Source of the DNA: Schistosoma mansoni
Taxonomy: Eukaryota > Platyhelminthes > Trematoda > Strigeidida > Schistosomatidae
Length of the DNA stretch: 64,000 bases
Direction of reading: 5' to 3'
Assembly (NCBI RefSeq): GCF_000237925.1
Contig: NW_017385991.1
Coordinates: forward strand, 310,001 to 374,000
Shown: positions 1 to 12,800 of the stretch, in pieces
How positions within the stretch are numbered: the first letter of the stretch is position 1
How the letters are laid out: every line of letters begins with the position of its first letter
Notes under the pieces: generated by a model
What the model saw: only the letters and a program-made list of their open reading frames with translations
Databases searched by the model: none
What the model was told of the DNA's origin: nothing
Translations under genes and position numbers: made by a program

Positions 1-860
1 ATCGTTGACTAATTATTGTAAATTATATTAAAGAGTGAATCGAAGGATGAATATCTTTAGTCTCGATGTTGCAGAATCAACGACTTAATTAAACTTATTC
101 CGATGTTTTCCCAGCCATGCTGGTAGATGCCCCTAAATGCAATGGAGAATTGACCTCCACGAATGAACTACGTTTCTAGCTCCACAAGAGGAGGTAAACT
201 GGTACACTCGTATTAAATCGGTTGGTCTTGGAAACTTATCTTGGATATGGGCGCATATATGAGGGTGTTTATAGTGGTTTATACGAAGACTTACTGCGAT
301 CAATGTCGCTCTGACCGGTCTATGTAGATGTGTCTTCAGTATGTCATAAGCAATATTTTCAAACAGATTTACTTTATGATGGTTGTTTGTCCTTCATATA
401 CTACTACCTAACTGATTAAATACTACGTATATATTCTATTTTAAATATAATTTTTGTTACTAATTAAAATCTCGTGAAGATGTATATACTGCTACAGTTT
501 TGAAATTTCTCAACATAAAACAGAGTTCGAGGCTATTTTGGTTTTACAATGAGTATGAAGCATTTCGGACAATTTGAAGTCAAAATATAATAATAATAAT
601 GATTCGGTACCTAACTTCAATCGATCAATTCATCTTTATTTGATAGTTCTCTAGTTTGATTTCATTACTCATGATAAAAATGGACTAAATATAAGTTTTG
701 TTTTGTAGTGGTAGTAAGAAATGATAATATTGCTTTGTATGTAAAAAGAGAACACGTCATTTAACCATGATTAAGTATGACCTATCAGATAAGCTAATAT
801 TTGTTCACTTATAACAATGAACATTCCAAAGTAATCGGTAAAATTTTTAGTATTTGGATT
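1..860. other. Non-coding, AT-rich, no gene seen
   Basis: No long open frame, no tRNA and no recognisable domain. It is probably intron of, or sequence upstream of, the SLX4 homologue, because the first exon I can support (3205) begins in mid-codon and so needs earlier exons. I could not identify those exons here. Confidence 0.5.
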
Positions 861-1245
861 TTATATCACCTTTATATCCCGAGCTTTATGGCCTAATAGT
901 CTGATCCACAAGACAGTGGAGTAACGTAAGGAGATGCAGTCCCATGGTAGCCAGTGACCAACAATGTGTTCATACGCCATTTGTTCCTTCACCATCGTGG
1001 TGCCCATGTGTACCATTGGTTTGGAGTGAGGGTTTTCCAACTCACCTAGATGGATACTCCATATCTACCAACCTGGTTAAAGCTCTGGACATTCGCTTTT
1101 CTTCCTCTCAATTTCGTAAACAACACCCGTGGTGTGAGAAGCCAGTGAGTAGGCTTTCCCTGGCAGTAGTTGTATGCATGCGGCCATGTGAGAGCATTTG
1201 GAGAGGTAGAGCTGACTCTACCCACCTTCGGCCGTACTAGGGAAT
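861..1245 (-). repeat. Repeat A copy, 3'-truncated
   Basis: Member of a roughly 530 bp dispersed family. On the - strand it starts at the usual 5' end (near 1245, the GGCCGTACTAGGG side) and stops near 861, lacking the 3' part and AT-rich tail seen in complete copies. The open frames here are chance frames that recur in other copies. No target-site duplication was found. Confidence 0.8.
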
Positions 1246-2392
1246 TTGGGGCTGCAAACATACTAGATCTTGCACTGTTTAACTTTTGTAATTTTCTTTG
1301 AATATGTATATTCTGGTGTGCTTGCATCTGACTATAATTTCTTGTTTAAATGCAACTATAAGTTCTAGTCATTTCTTTTGAATTAAATATAATTCTAATA
1401 TCTTGATTTTTGTTCTAAATGGATGTTTATCCACAATAGTTGAGCAATTAAAAGTTACTTTTGATACAAATAAATTTGAACGAGAGAAACTACTCACATT
1501 AGGCAGCAGTAACTTTCATGTAGCATTACTAGATGAAACCATTTATTTGCTCGCTATGATGACACCAATTATTTCTCCGTTTCTCTCAGTCGTTTATTTT
1601 TCTAAAGAGGAGTCGGGCAGTAGTTTTTTATTGGTCCATGTCGATATCTTCAACTTTTGATATGTTTTAAGCAGGGTTAGGTGGTGGCTAGTGGTGAAAT
1701 TCAGGACGCATGTTTCATCCTACTTGGGACTCGTCACCTGTGTGTATTGTTTTGTCGTATGTATGCTGTACGTATATATATAATCCGTTTTTTGATCGAA
1801 CGGGTTGAGTAAATTTACTCGACTGTTTTTAACAACTATGCTTATATTGTGTAACAGTAGTACACTTGAATCTATGAATTTCAAGTGTTAGTTAACATTA
1901 GGTCTCACAAAACTACAGTTCGGAAATAAGATTAACAACCATTGATTGAATCAAAATGCTTTTTATTCGTCTCGTCCGTTTTTATTTCTATTTAATTGAA
2001 CTCATCTTGTATTTATGTCACATAGGAATTAAATAGAATTCAGAGAATAGCTAGACTATTATCGTTTTGGTAGTAAGCTGTTCTCTTCTAAATGCTGATA
2101 TTTCATTCCTAATCAATAAAGCCATGGGAATTCGTTATTCTTCATTAACCCTGAGAACGACAGATGACAAAAAGCCCTGGCTACATGACTACTACACCAC
2201 GTCATATTTCTATGTTGTATTGATGATTTAACCAATTAGTTGTTGAGTTTGACGGATTCCAACATATATATTTTAATATTTTATGCTTGCATTCTTATCC
2301 GAACGCACTTAGGCACTACACAGTCTCTTAGTAATATTGACAGATGATTTAGAACTATTCAGAATTCTAGAGTTATCCATAAGTAAATCAAT
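1246..2392. other. Non-coding stretch between repeat A copies
   Basis: No supported gene. An 85-codon open frame at 1403-1660 follows a possible acceptor (ccacaatag), but it matches no SLX4 domain I know and has no convincing donor, so I do not call it an exon. A decayed hammerhead relic lies at 1678-1742. Confidence 0.4.
1678..1742 (-). repeat. Decayed Sm-alpha hammerhead relic
   Basis: Read on the - strand it has GACGAGTCCC, a small loop, GGATGAAAC and GCGTCCTG followed by a CTAGCCAC-like tail. These are the parts of the schistosome hammerhead in the right order. The conserved core C of CUGANGA is replaced by G, so self-cleavage is unlikely. Only the ribozyme part of the retroposon remains. 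Confidence 0.6.
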
Positions 2393-2946
2393 AGATCTCA
2401 AGTTCCTAAATGCCCTGGTACGGCCGAGAGTGAGACGAGACCGCTCTCCCTCTCGAAATGCTCTCACATGGCCACGCGTATATAGCCTCTACCAGGGAAG
2501 TCCTACTCACTGCCTTCTCGCACCAGGGGTGTCGTTTACGAAATTGAGAAGACGAAAAGCTAATGTCCGGCGCATTAATCGGGTTAGTGGACACGGAAAA
2601 TTCACCTAGGGGAGTTGGAAAACGCTGATTCCAAACCAATGGTACACATGGGCTGGCTCCAGTATCCTGAGGGAACAAATGGCTTATGAATCAATCATTG
2701 GTCACTGGCTACCATGGGACTACATCTCCTCACGATGCTCCACTGCCTTATGGATCAGATGTTTAGGTCAAAGGCTTGTGGTGTGGCCCTTTAAGAAAAC
2801 CACCTGTTTCGGTTTGGGCACCTGGGCAGTATCACAGCCCTTACACAATTAAATGAAATGACAATTGTTTGTGTGGGGCATATATATCTGGTAACCCTTT
2901 GTACCAATATTTATGTGTTTAAATAAAATAAAGAAAAGATCTCAAG
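2393..2946 (+). repeat. Repeat A, complete copy with 10-bp TSD
   Basis: The 10-bp direct repeat AGATCTCAAG at 2393-2402 and 2937-2946 brackets a complete copy (2403-2936). The copy opens with AAATGCCCTGGTACGG after a few bases and ends in an AAATAAAATAAAG tail. Flanking duplication plus an A-rich tail shows retroposition. It has no coding frame of its own and no obvious A-box/B-box pair, so it is not evidently tRNA-derived. Confidence 0.85.
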
Positions 2947-3204
2947 CTGTGCAATGAAATAAATCCCTCTCACTTCTCATAGTTCAAGGGGTAAGTTGTA
3001 CCAAAGAGTTGAGTAACCATTAAAATTGTTAATGTAATCATCGTTTCTACCCAAAATGTATGATTATTAATCTCTTAGATTTACCAAGATCAGTTAAAAC
3101 AGTTGATATTATATTCATGTTAAAACTCACGTAACAGTTTCAACCGTACACATAACACATTTGATTATAACATTTCTATTCATGTGTATATTTTCTATTT
3201 TAAG

Positions 3205-3808
3205 CTGGGGTCTGAATAGTGTAAAATCTGAACTTGACATTGTTAAACCGGAAGATTGTTCCCTAACACATTCAATTGATTTATCGACAGATTACAAAAT
3301 GGAAAATATAAATTATAATGATTATTCCTATTCTAATCCTTCTATTATCTCAATACAAACATCAACAGCTTCAAATCAGGCAGCACAAATCAATATTGAT
3401 AATCCTATTCAATCTTCACTACAAGTAACTTGTTTTGATCCTATTACAACTACTGATAAATCTGATACAAATTCTGTATCTAGCTTTGTTGATTCCACTA
3501 TTCTCCCAGTCGAAAAGTTAAATCATGAACAACAATATCAAATAGTTACAACTCAATCATCATCATTATCACCATTCATATCAGTTAATACTCCTATTAT
3601 TCAGTCAAAGTTGTACACTCCTAATCCAGCTCAATTTAGTCGTGATTTATTTTTATTCTCTGATAATGATGATAGCATTAATGAGAATGTTGATCATATT
3701 GTTATGGAAATTAATCATCATTCTAATCAAGTAGAAACTCTACAATCTGTTGATGATGGTAACCTTAATGGTGGTACATTGGAAACGATTACTAAACTTA
3801 CAACAGAA
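3205..3808 (+). CDS. SLX4: SLX4 homologue, exon a (first visible)
   Basis: The acceptor follows a pyrimidine-rich run (ttctattttaag) at 3203-3204; the donor is GTAAGT at 3809. It encodes about 201 residues after one completing base, rich in Ser, Thr, Asn and Gln, with no recognisable fold. The open frame extends left of the acceptor only through a non-ATG start with a hydrophobic stretch, which I take as intron read-through. The exact 5' border is less certain than the donor. Confidence 0.65.
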
Positions 3809-6800
3809 GTAAGTCTATTTTATTTATTACGTAATTGGTTGACATCATTATAGTTCATGTTGACATTTCACTCATTCAGGTAGTTTTATGGTAACTTATC
3901 GTTATTAGGGCCGGCCAGACCAAAACATGGCACAAATCCATGAAGTCACTAACAATGGAACTGAGCCATGCTGGTAAGTGTAGACTACCTGGTAGGGATT
4001 CGCGAGATGATAGCAACCGATGGTTAGAGACCTTGAATGACATGGCTCAAAATCGTTTGCAATGGCGAAGGTGCATCCACTCTTTGTGTCCTACCAAATT
4101 CTAATCTTCTGAGTTCTTCATGTCCCTGTGCTTTTTCTCTTTTCAAATTTATTTCACTTGATTATACTCCTAGAATAACATCTTCAAACCCTAATCTTTC
4201 ACATAATGCTTATACTCTTACTACTTCTACCACTATGGGATTTGAATCGACAACTGCATCTTTGTGCTAATGTGGTATGGCAACTCGAACTGATGTACGT
4301 ACGTACGTATGTAGAATTTACGTTAAAAATCATAATGTATAAAGCACTATATTTCTGATATGCGACAAATCTTTTGCTGGGGTACTTAGATAACATCCAA
4401 ATCACATGATTTCTAGCCAAGATTTTAACCAGTTTAAGTTTATTAGATAATCTAAGATGTCAAAATTACGGCTTTATTTTCATCAGTTGCGATTGTTAAG
4501 AATTTGTCAAAGATGCATTGTTCTGTGATTTCCATCAATGTGCTAAAATTTTAAAAACGTTTACACTGCAGCCAATGTGGTATATGGTAAAACGTGCGGA
4601 CCAATACGCGTTCGAACTAGAGCATGGTCTATGTCTAAACATTTGCACCAGAATGAGCGACAGTCATCTATCTAGACCCTCGAACGATGACTGATGGCAC
4701 TATGTTCTGAGTCCATTGTTTAAGGGGGTCGCTATATTAAGGGATGTTTTTTATACTTTAAATTGGTGCTTGCTAGAAATAGGCGGTTTTCTAAACACAG
4801 TTGCAACAGACGGTCTCATTGTTTGTTTGATCGGCCGCGACACTGTAAAATCTACCCAAGTGCCTTTCAGTTTGGTTTATTCTATCTACTTGGTCATTAA
4901 AACCATCTTGCACTTTACTACACCCGAGCGTCTAGCTTTTTGGGGGTGAAGGTGAAAAGCTTCCTATAAAATTCGTCATTGACTTCCTCTGAGCTGAAAT
5001 CTGCGGGAACGTAGGCAGAGGCAACGGCGCGTATCCCTATCTTTTCGAGTTCTTACTGTCCCGTTTAGTCGGACAGCACCCAAACGACTGTCTATTGGAA
5101 TTCAGGGGAGTTTTAAACGAAATCGCCTAGAATTTGTCAAAATGGCTCAGATGCATTCACTTTCTGTCTTCTGTTAGATCTTAAATTTTAAAATGACATT
5201 ATGCCTTTCTACTTCACTAATTTATTATTTTCTTTCAAGTTATTTTATTTGCGTTTGATGTCATTGTCTGCCTCAGATTTTGTTACTACTCCCTACCACT
5301 GTGACATTTGTCTTGATAAATTAATCTCATTCTTCTGTGCTATGAGAGCATCAGTCGATGCTCATTTATGTCGGACTCTACCCTGAATATTACTAACTGG
5401 CTGACTAAACCGATTTTCAGGCACACAAAAAAGCTTTGACACTTCAACTTCGAAGGAGAAAAAGGTTGAAAAACGACTTTAATACTTCGAAAACGTTTTG
5501 AAAAAGTTTTAGGAAACGGTAAAATATCTGTCTTTTGGTTAGTCAGATTAGGGAAACTGTTTTATTTATTATTTATTTGAACACATAAATATTAGTACAA
5601 AGGGGCACCAAATACATATGCGCCACACAAATCTTATTTGATTTGTGTGATGGCTGTGATACTGATCGGGTGCCCAAATTGAAGCAGTTAGTTTTCTTAG
5701 GGGGCCATATCCTGAGCCTTCGACCTAAAGGTCTGATCAACAAGGCAGTGGAGCATCGTGAGGAAATGAAGTCCCATGGTAATCGGTGACTAACGATTGA
5801 TTCATACGCCATTTGTTCCCTCACGATGCTGGAGTCAGCCCATGTGCACCATTGGTTTGGAATCAGGGTTTTCCAACTCCCCTAGATGGACTTTCCGTGT
5901 CCACCGACCTGGTTAAAGCTCCGGACATTAGCTTTTCGTCCTCTCAATTTCGTAAACAACACTCCTGGTGTGAGAAGGCAGTGAGTAGGACTTCCCTGGC
6001 AATAGTTGTATGCATGTGACCATGTGAGATTATTTGGAGAGGTAGAGCTGACTCTCCCCACCCTCGGCCGTACCAGGGCATTTGAGGGCTAGGGAAAATA
6101 TGTGATGAACTAGTTCTTAGATCTCCTCAAAATTTTCCCAAAATATCTGATTGATTAAGAGTAATTTTGATCACTTTCTTGCAACTTTGGAAACAAAAGT
6201 AATTGACTTAAAATAAAGTTGAGAACTGTATATCTTTTGAAGTTTTCCACTGTTGATTCAATCTTTTTTTAAAGAAACCCACCTATCTATTTTGATTTCG
6301 TTTTATCATTTAAGTCAGAAACAACGGATAATAATTCACCAATCCTCCTTTTAAACGACTCCCCTACTAGTACAAAATTATCTTCAGTCTCAAATAATAA
6401 TGGTGTACAAGCTACTACTCCAAAGCATTTGTATAATTCTTGGTTGGAAGATGAAACAACTCCATCACCTTTGATGAAACGTATACGCTTATCAAATAAT
6501 GATGAAATAGTTTCGAATCCATTATTGCATGTAACTACTATTACTACTGACGTTAAAAATAGTAGTACAGTTAATACTATTCCATCTGTCTGTCATACAG
6601 AAAAATCTATTCTAACTGATTCAGTACTTGATTTTTTAACCACAAATTCATTCAATAATCACAATAGCAAAGACGATAATTGTAATAATAAGCCACAGGA
6701 AATCAATGAGAGTCTGCTTATTAAACCTACTAACAGAGAAAATTGTCAAGAAACATTTGCTTCGGACCAATTATTGACACCAGATAAAAATTCATCAAAT

Positions 6801-9800
6801 TTTATGCCTGGATCGGTCAACACTACACCGGTCCCTTTTACCCCATTACCTAAATATGAGGAAATGATGACTCCGGAATTGAAAGTAAGTCCATTGTAAT
6901 ATCTCATTTCAATATATATATTTGCACTCATTTCAGCAATTATTTAGATTCGAACCCAGGACCTGCCAGTCTCGAGCCGGAGCCCTTAACCGATAGACCA
7001 CTGAGCTGGCATCCAACGGTGTTAATGTCTAACTAGATGTTTATGAAATAGCCAATTAGTCACAGTGAATATACAAAAGGCAATGATCCTAATTATCCAG
7101 TACGCAGTAGTAGATGAGATATTGTCGGAAATCATGTTCTACTCTTTAGAAATTGGCTATCGTTACCGAATGGTCATATTGATTGTAACATATTGTGTGT
7201 TTTGTAATTATTCCACACTTCAGGTTAGAGTTTGTCAGTTTTATGTATGTTCGATTTCAATAATTCCTGTATCTTCAATACTTATCCTATCTAGCGTTAA
7301 AAAAACTATCTAATAGTGATATCAGGGGTTGTTTGTGGAGATTTTTAGTAATTCGTTATATATAGTTGAAATCATGAGTCAATTGAAGCTAGACCACCAT
7401 GGAAAACCTGGAAGCCCTGGACGGCCGTTTCGTCCTATATCCTATGGATATACTGTTCAACACTTAGATCACCAAACACGTAAGCTGTTCACTTTCTATA
7501 TTCCATGGTAAATTAGTTGTTTACAGTCAACACCTACTTTCATTCAACTTAAATTTTATCATTTCAGGTGTGGAGTTGAAGTGCGTATTTTTCCGAAGCA
7601 TTTAAAACATTTCAGTATTCTCTTATTTCTCTTGTTTTAGCGTGCTTTATCTAAATATGGTGTGAAACCTCTTCCACGTAAACGTGCTGTACTACTCTTA
7701 AAAGAAATCTATAATCAACTTCATCAATGTAAGTCTATTCTCATTTTTCAGTTATATTGACGCTGCCAAATGATTTGGTATAGTCAAGGGTTGATAAAGT
7801 TTGTTCCTTCTTTCTCAAAAGACTCATTTACCCAAATGTCTTTCTGGCTTCTGCTTGAAGGTCTTGCTCATCACCTTCATGTGGTGGTGATTTCTATGAA
7901 ACTGAGAGAATGAAAAGAGGATGTCCGACACTTAAACTGAGTCAGTGGAGATGAAAAGTCTATAGAAGAAGATAGAAAAACCTTGGCTTTATGCCAATAA
8001 GGTATATGGGCTCCAGGTTCCTGAGAGAGTAAATAGCATGCGGATCTATTTCGGTCACTGGCTACTATGGTATCGCATCTGCCAAGCTTGCTCTGGTGCT
8101 TTGTGGATTAGACACCTAAGTTAGAGTTTCAAAACGTTGTCTACTAAGAGAGCCACTTGCTTCGTTTCAGCCGTTCAGGTAGCATCCCAGATCATACATA
8201 TATGTGAACAAATATTACTGATGAAGTTGTATTCTTCGTATAATTCTTGTATATGAATCAATATTGAATAACTCTATCTAATAAATCAACAGTGAGAATA
8301 TAAATCATATTAATCTCATTATTTATAGTTTTGTAAGGTTTGCCCCATGTGGTCTCATTAACATAGATACATTTATTTATTAATTATTTATTTGAACACG
8401 TAAATATTGAACAAGTCACTTGATTTGTGTGTAGGCTGTGATACTGCACGGGTTCCCAGACCGAAGTAGATGGTTTTCCTAGGAGGTCACATCCCGAGCC
8501 TTCGGCCTAATGGTCTGATCCACAAGACAGTAGAGCAATGTAAGGAGATGCAGTCCCATGGTAGCCAGTGACCAACAATGTGTTCATACGCCATTTGTTC
8601 CTTCAGGATCATGGAGCCCATGTGTACCATTGGTTTGGAATGAGGGTTTTCCAGCTCCCCTAGGTGGACCCTCCATGTCCACCAACAGACAAATGCATTA
8701 ACAAACCATGTCTTTTAGTAAATGATGACATCTTACTCCAGATTTATTTTAACCTCCACCTATCACAATGTCTGTCTCTTGAAGCAAGTTACTAGCGAGG
8801 ATATTATTACCATTACCATTATGAGGTATTTGTGGAGATTGTACAGTATGATGTTAATTATCAACATGGACCAAAAAAGAAACCTGAAGAATCATTGAAA
8901 ACTAGAAAGTAGTGTGTATGTGTTCCATTTCAATCTAGGACTTGTAGCGGCTTAGCTTCGAGATAATTCCTTGTGTTTAGTTTATCAATCACCGTGTTAA
9001 CAGTTATTAAATAAATCCCAAACGGTATATGAATTCGGAAGGCGACACGAAGTGCCAAATGGTGCAGATAACAAAATTACGAACACACCAACCAGATTTG
9101 AGCGGAAAGGCTAATGTGTGCGAGCAAACGAATTCATATTCGGATTCAGAGTCGAATCGAAACGAAGCAAAGTGAAGCAATTAATAGGATTCTGGTTTAA
9201 GGTGCCTCAGCGGGGTCCATCCACAACCCTTCACCCTAAAATCTAAATCTAGACCACTGTGTTGGCATCCAGTGGTGTTAATGTTTAACTCCAGTCAATC
9301 CGCGGTATTTTGCAATCACTGTCCATTGTCTGAGGTGGGTAATTCTCACACCTGACATAGTTAAACTCCATTGGTCACTGATACTCACTAGAATTACAGG
9401 AGCTGAGCACTGCTGTGGAATCTCACACTGAGACAAAACAACTGTCCCAATACTTCCAGGTTTTCAATGAGAGTTTCGTCAAGATCAGTTCGTGATTATC
9501 ATTTACTAATTTTATTTAATCTTTAAACTAAATCACTTTCTGTTTATTGCTTTTGTTAAAAAACACCCGAAATTTTCAATTATAGATGAAGAAGATGAAC
9601 AGAATGAATTCATGCCTGACAAACCAATTGGATCAGTGAAGCACAATAACAATAGACGACTACAAGAAAACTGTATAGGTAAAGAAAAGAAATGTAGTAG
9701 TAAATTAGACAGATCTAAAAAGATGCCGTTAAATGTTCCAACTAATGTACATAATTTATCATTATTACCTATCAGTTGTAAAAATGCTACTGATGATGAT

Positions 9801-12800
9801 GGTAGAGGTGATAGTTTTGTCCAACAAGAATCTTTGTTATCAACAATAATACCGACTATATCATCTTCAGCTCCTTCTAATGAAGTTATTTCGTCTGATA
9901 AACTCTCTCATTCAAATAGTCAAGATTTGGATAAACTAAGTCAAAAACAAGTCAATAAGGACAAGGTATCTATTCATCTTTATATTTATAGTTATTATTG
10001 TAAATAATTCTTATCAGAAGGGGGGGGGTTGTGGAGATGTTAGTGACTGGTTCCATGAGGTAATTCCTGGAGTTCTAGTGAGAAGTCGTGACCAGTGGAG
10101 CTAACCCATGTCAGGTAGAGACAGGTATCTACCTCAGTACAATGAAAGTTGATAGCGCAATTTCGTGGATTGGTTGAGGTTAGACATTAACACCGTTGGA
10201 TGCCGGCTCAGTGGTCTACCGGTTAGGTCCTCGCGCGCGAGACTGGTAGGTCCTAGGTTTGAATCTCGCGAGGCGGTATCGTGCATGCGTACTGGTGAGG
10301 AGTCAAGTGCTTCTAGGTTTTCCATGGTAGTCTAGCTTCAATTGACTCATGATCTTAACTATATAAAATAATTCTTGTATTAACCATTGCTTAACGGGTT
10401 ATATTACACTATGCTGACAACCTCGACTGACCAAGAGAGTGTTTATTTATAAAATACTTAACAGTAGAAATCAGTAAAACTACTGTAAATTGATAGTTTT
10501 AATATAATTATTGAACCCTGAGATATTGAGTTACTGACTAGATAATAGTGAAAAAATGGTTAAGCGTTATGTATTAAGAGTTAGTCTAATGTTATGAGTT
10601 AGGGTTTTCATCATGAACTGATATCAGCCATAATTCTATGATGCTTCGCCACTATTTAACTACATAAACACCTTTTACACTATACAATAAATCTCATCAA
10701 GTACATTTATATACAATCTACTTCGGGAGCTAGTATGTTTCGTAATTTAGATTTATTACCATGTTATATTTATTGTTCAATTACATAGTAGATAGTTTTA
10801 TCAGTTTAAAGTATTTTAGAAACTGCATGTTTTCAGTTTTCCTTAGTTTACAGCAAGATACAAATGATCTTCTATTTAAATTCGCTTAGTATTACTTGTC
10901 TGAATCTTTCCATTGATGTTTAGGACTACAACTGGTCTCAATAGCTGAGTGGATAACGCGATGGCGTTTGAAGCGAACGGTACTGAGTTCGAGTCCCAGA
11001 GTGAACATCAACTCTGAGATGCAGGTACATCCTGCTGACGAGTCCCAAACAGGACGAAACGCGTGTCCTGGATTCCACTGCTAGCCACTATCCATCTTTG
11101 CTTAATTCTATGTAGTTCACTTAACATCATCAGTATAGAGTACCCTTTCATTGTTTAACTAATCAATTATCTTGATTCAATAATGAGTTGTTCATATTAT
11201 TTTGTTTGAAACATTAGGCCTACGTGTGTATGTAAGCCATATCTGCAATGAGTAATAATATAATTATGGAAAGCATTCTAGGCAATACGAATAAGTTGAT
11301 GAAATCATAAATTTCCTCTAATTCTAGCATAAATGGAAACTGTTCTATACATATGTCGAGACATTGTTTATTGTTAAGGGTAGCTCGTGTAAGAGTAAAT
11401 AATCATTGAAAACCAGGATGGATCGACCCAGGTATTCTGTCCTAATAATTCTTATTTAGATCTTATGAAGAAATACATTGTTTTGAACGAAAAGTCTTTT
11501 AAATAAGTCTTGTTGTTTACACACCCGATGCCCTTGTACGGCCGAGAGTAGGGAGAGTCCGCTCTCCTTCTCCAAATGCTCTCACATGACCACACGTATA
11601 CAGCCACTGATAGGGAAGTCCTACTCACTGCCTTCTCGTGGCGTTACTGTTGTTTACGAAATTGAGAGGAAGAAAAGCGAATGTCCGGAGCTTTAACCGG
11701 GTTGGTAGATATGGAGTATCCACCTAGGGGAGTTGGAAAACCCTGATTACAAACCAATGGTCCACATGGGCTCCAGTATCCTAAGGGAACAAATGGCGTA
11801 TGAATCAATCGTTGGTCACTGGCTACCATGGGACTGCATATCCTTACGATGCTCCACTACCTTGTGGATCAGACCTTAAGGTCAAAGGCTCGAGATGTGG
11901 CCCCCTAAGAAAACCAACTGCTTCGGTTTGGGCACCTGGGATGTATCACAGTCTTCACACAAATCAAATGAGATTTGTGTGGCGCATATATATCTGGTGC
12001 CCGCTTGTACCAATATTTATAAAGAAATAAATAAATAAAACTCAATAAATACTGATCTTATTAAAATTTACGCTGTTAATTTATGAAATTCCTGGTATAA
12101 AGAAAATTGCATGAAAAAAATGACTTCTTACCGAACTTTACTTACTTACTCAGAGTTTGTTTTAGCGAGTTAGTTTTCTACGGGATGGGGTTGCTAACCC
12201 CATGCCCAACTCTCCTCCTTTATCCTGGTTTGGGACCGGCAGTAGCCCCTGGATGGGCTACGGGCGGGAAGTTTGCTTTTCTAGAAAAAATCACGGTGTT
12301 TAACTAGTAGTGGAATATGGGACGAACATTTTTTTCTGATTTGGATGTCATCAGAACAGTAAGTTTTGCATCACAGTGTTGATTTTCACATCAAGGATCA
12401 GATCAAACATCGATCGCTTCAAACATTATTGCATAATCCACTAAACTGCTGAGTTTTTTTTTATCTGATCTGAGTGTTCGTTAGATACTAACAGAGACTG
12501 ATTACATTCAGTTCTGAATATCAACAATATAAAAAAAACTCGTAACTACTGAGCGTATGCATTACTCTTCCTTCTTATTATATTCAGTCTATTCAATGTT
12601 TTTTTTAATACTTTCCTTTCATTTTAGGGTAATATAAATCAAACTGTATTACATTATTTGAAGAATAATCCCAACTTATATATGAATATTTTAACTTATA
12701 CGGTAATGTAAATAACATTGATAATAATAACGTTTCATTTCAGCCATTAGAATTCGATGTTATACATAGTATGCTTAAATCGGATGGTATCATCATTGGA

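Larger units (their letters stand above)
3809..6314. other. SLX4 intron holding repeat E, an unassigned stretch and repeat A
   Basis: Intron between exons a and b. It contains a repeat E copy (3905-4300), a short TACG microsatellite near 4297-4312, a stretch at 4560-5390 with patches resembling repeat E (atggctcagatgcattca), and a complete repeat A copy on - (5549-6097). Open frames here show no protein signature. Confidence 0.6.
9966..12627. other. SLX4 intron with SINE, Sm-alpha and repeat A
   Basis: Intron between exons d and e. It holds a G-run followed by a SINE (10040-10345), an Sm-alpha-like element with a hammerhead (10880-11110), repeat A (11528-12035) and repeat D (12166-12285). 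10350-10880 and 11110-11528 are AT-rich without features I can name. Confidence 0.6.

Noticed and set aside
944-1327. Open frames of 93-98 codons on both strands
   Set aside because: They lie inside repeat A, and equivalent frames recur at 2337-2678, 5813-6019, 11644-11829, 14588-14827 and 60059-60430. They are chance frames of the repeat, not genes.
1403-1660. Possible extra SLX4 exon after ccacaatag
   Set aside because: No convincing donor and no similarity to the SLX4 BTB, UBZ or other domains I know.
3161-3204. Signal-peptide-like start [15 protein letters not shown] of a secreted protein
   Set aside because: The frame begins at TTG, not ATG, and the hydrophobic stretch is the translation of a pyrimidine-rich intron end before an acceptor.
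10195-10275. Stand-alone tRNA gene
   Set aside because: A and B boxes are present but no acceptor or anticodon stem forms; it is the head of a tRNA-derived SINE.
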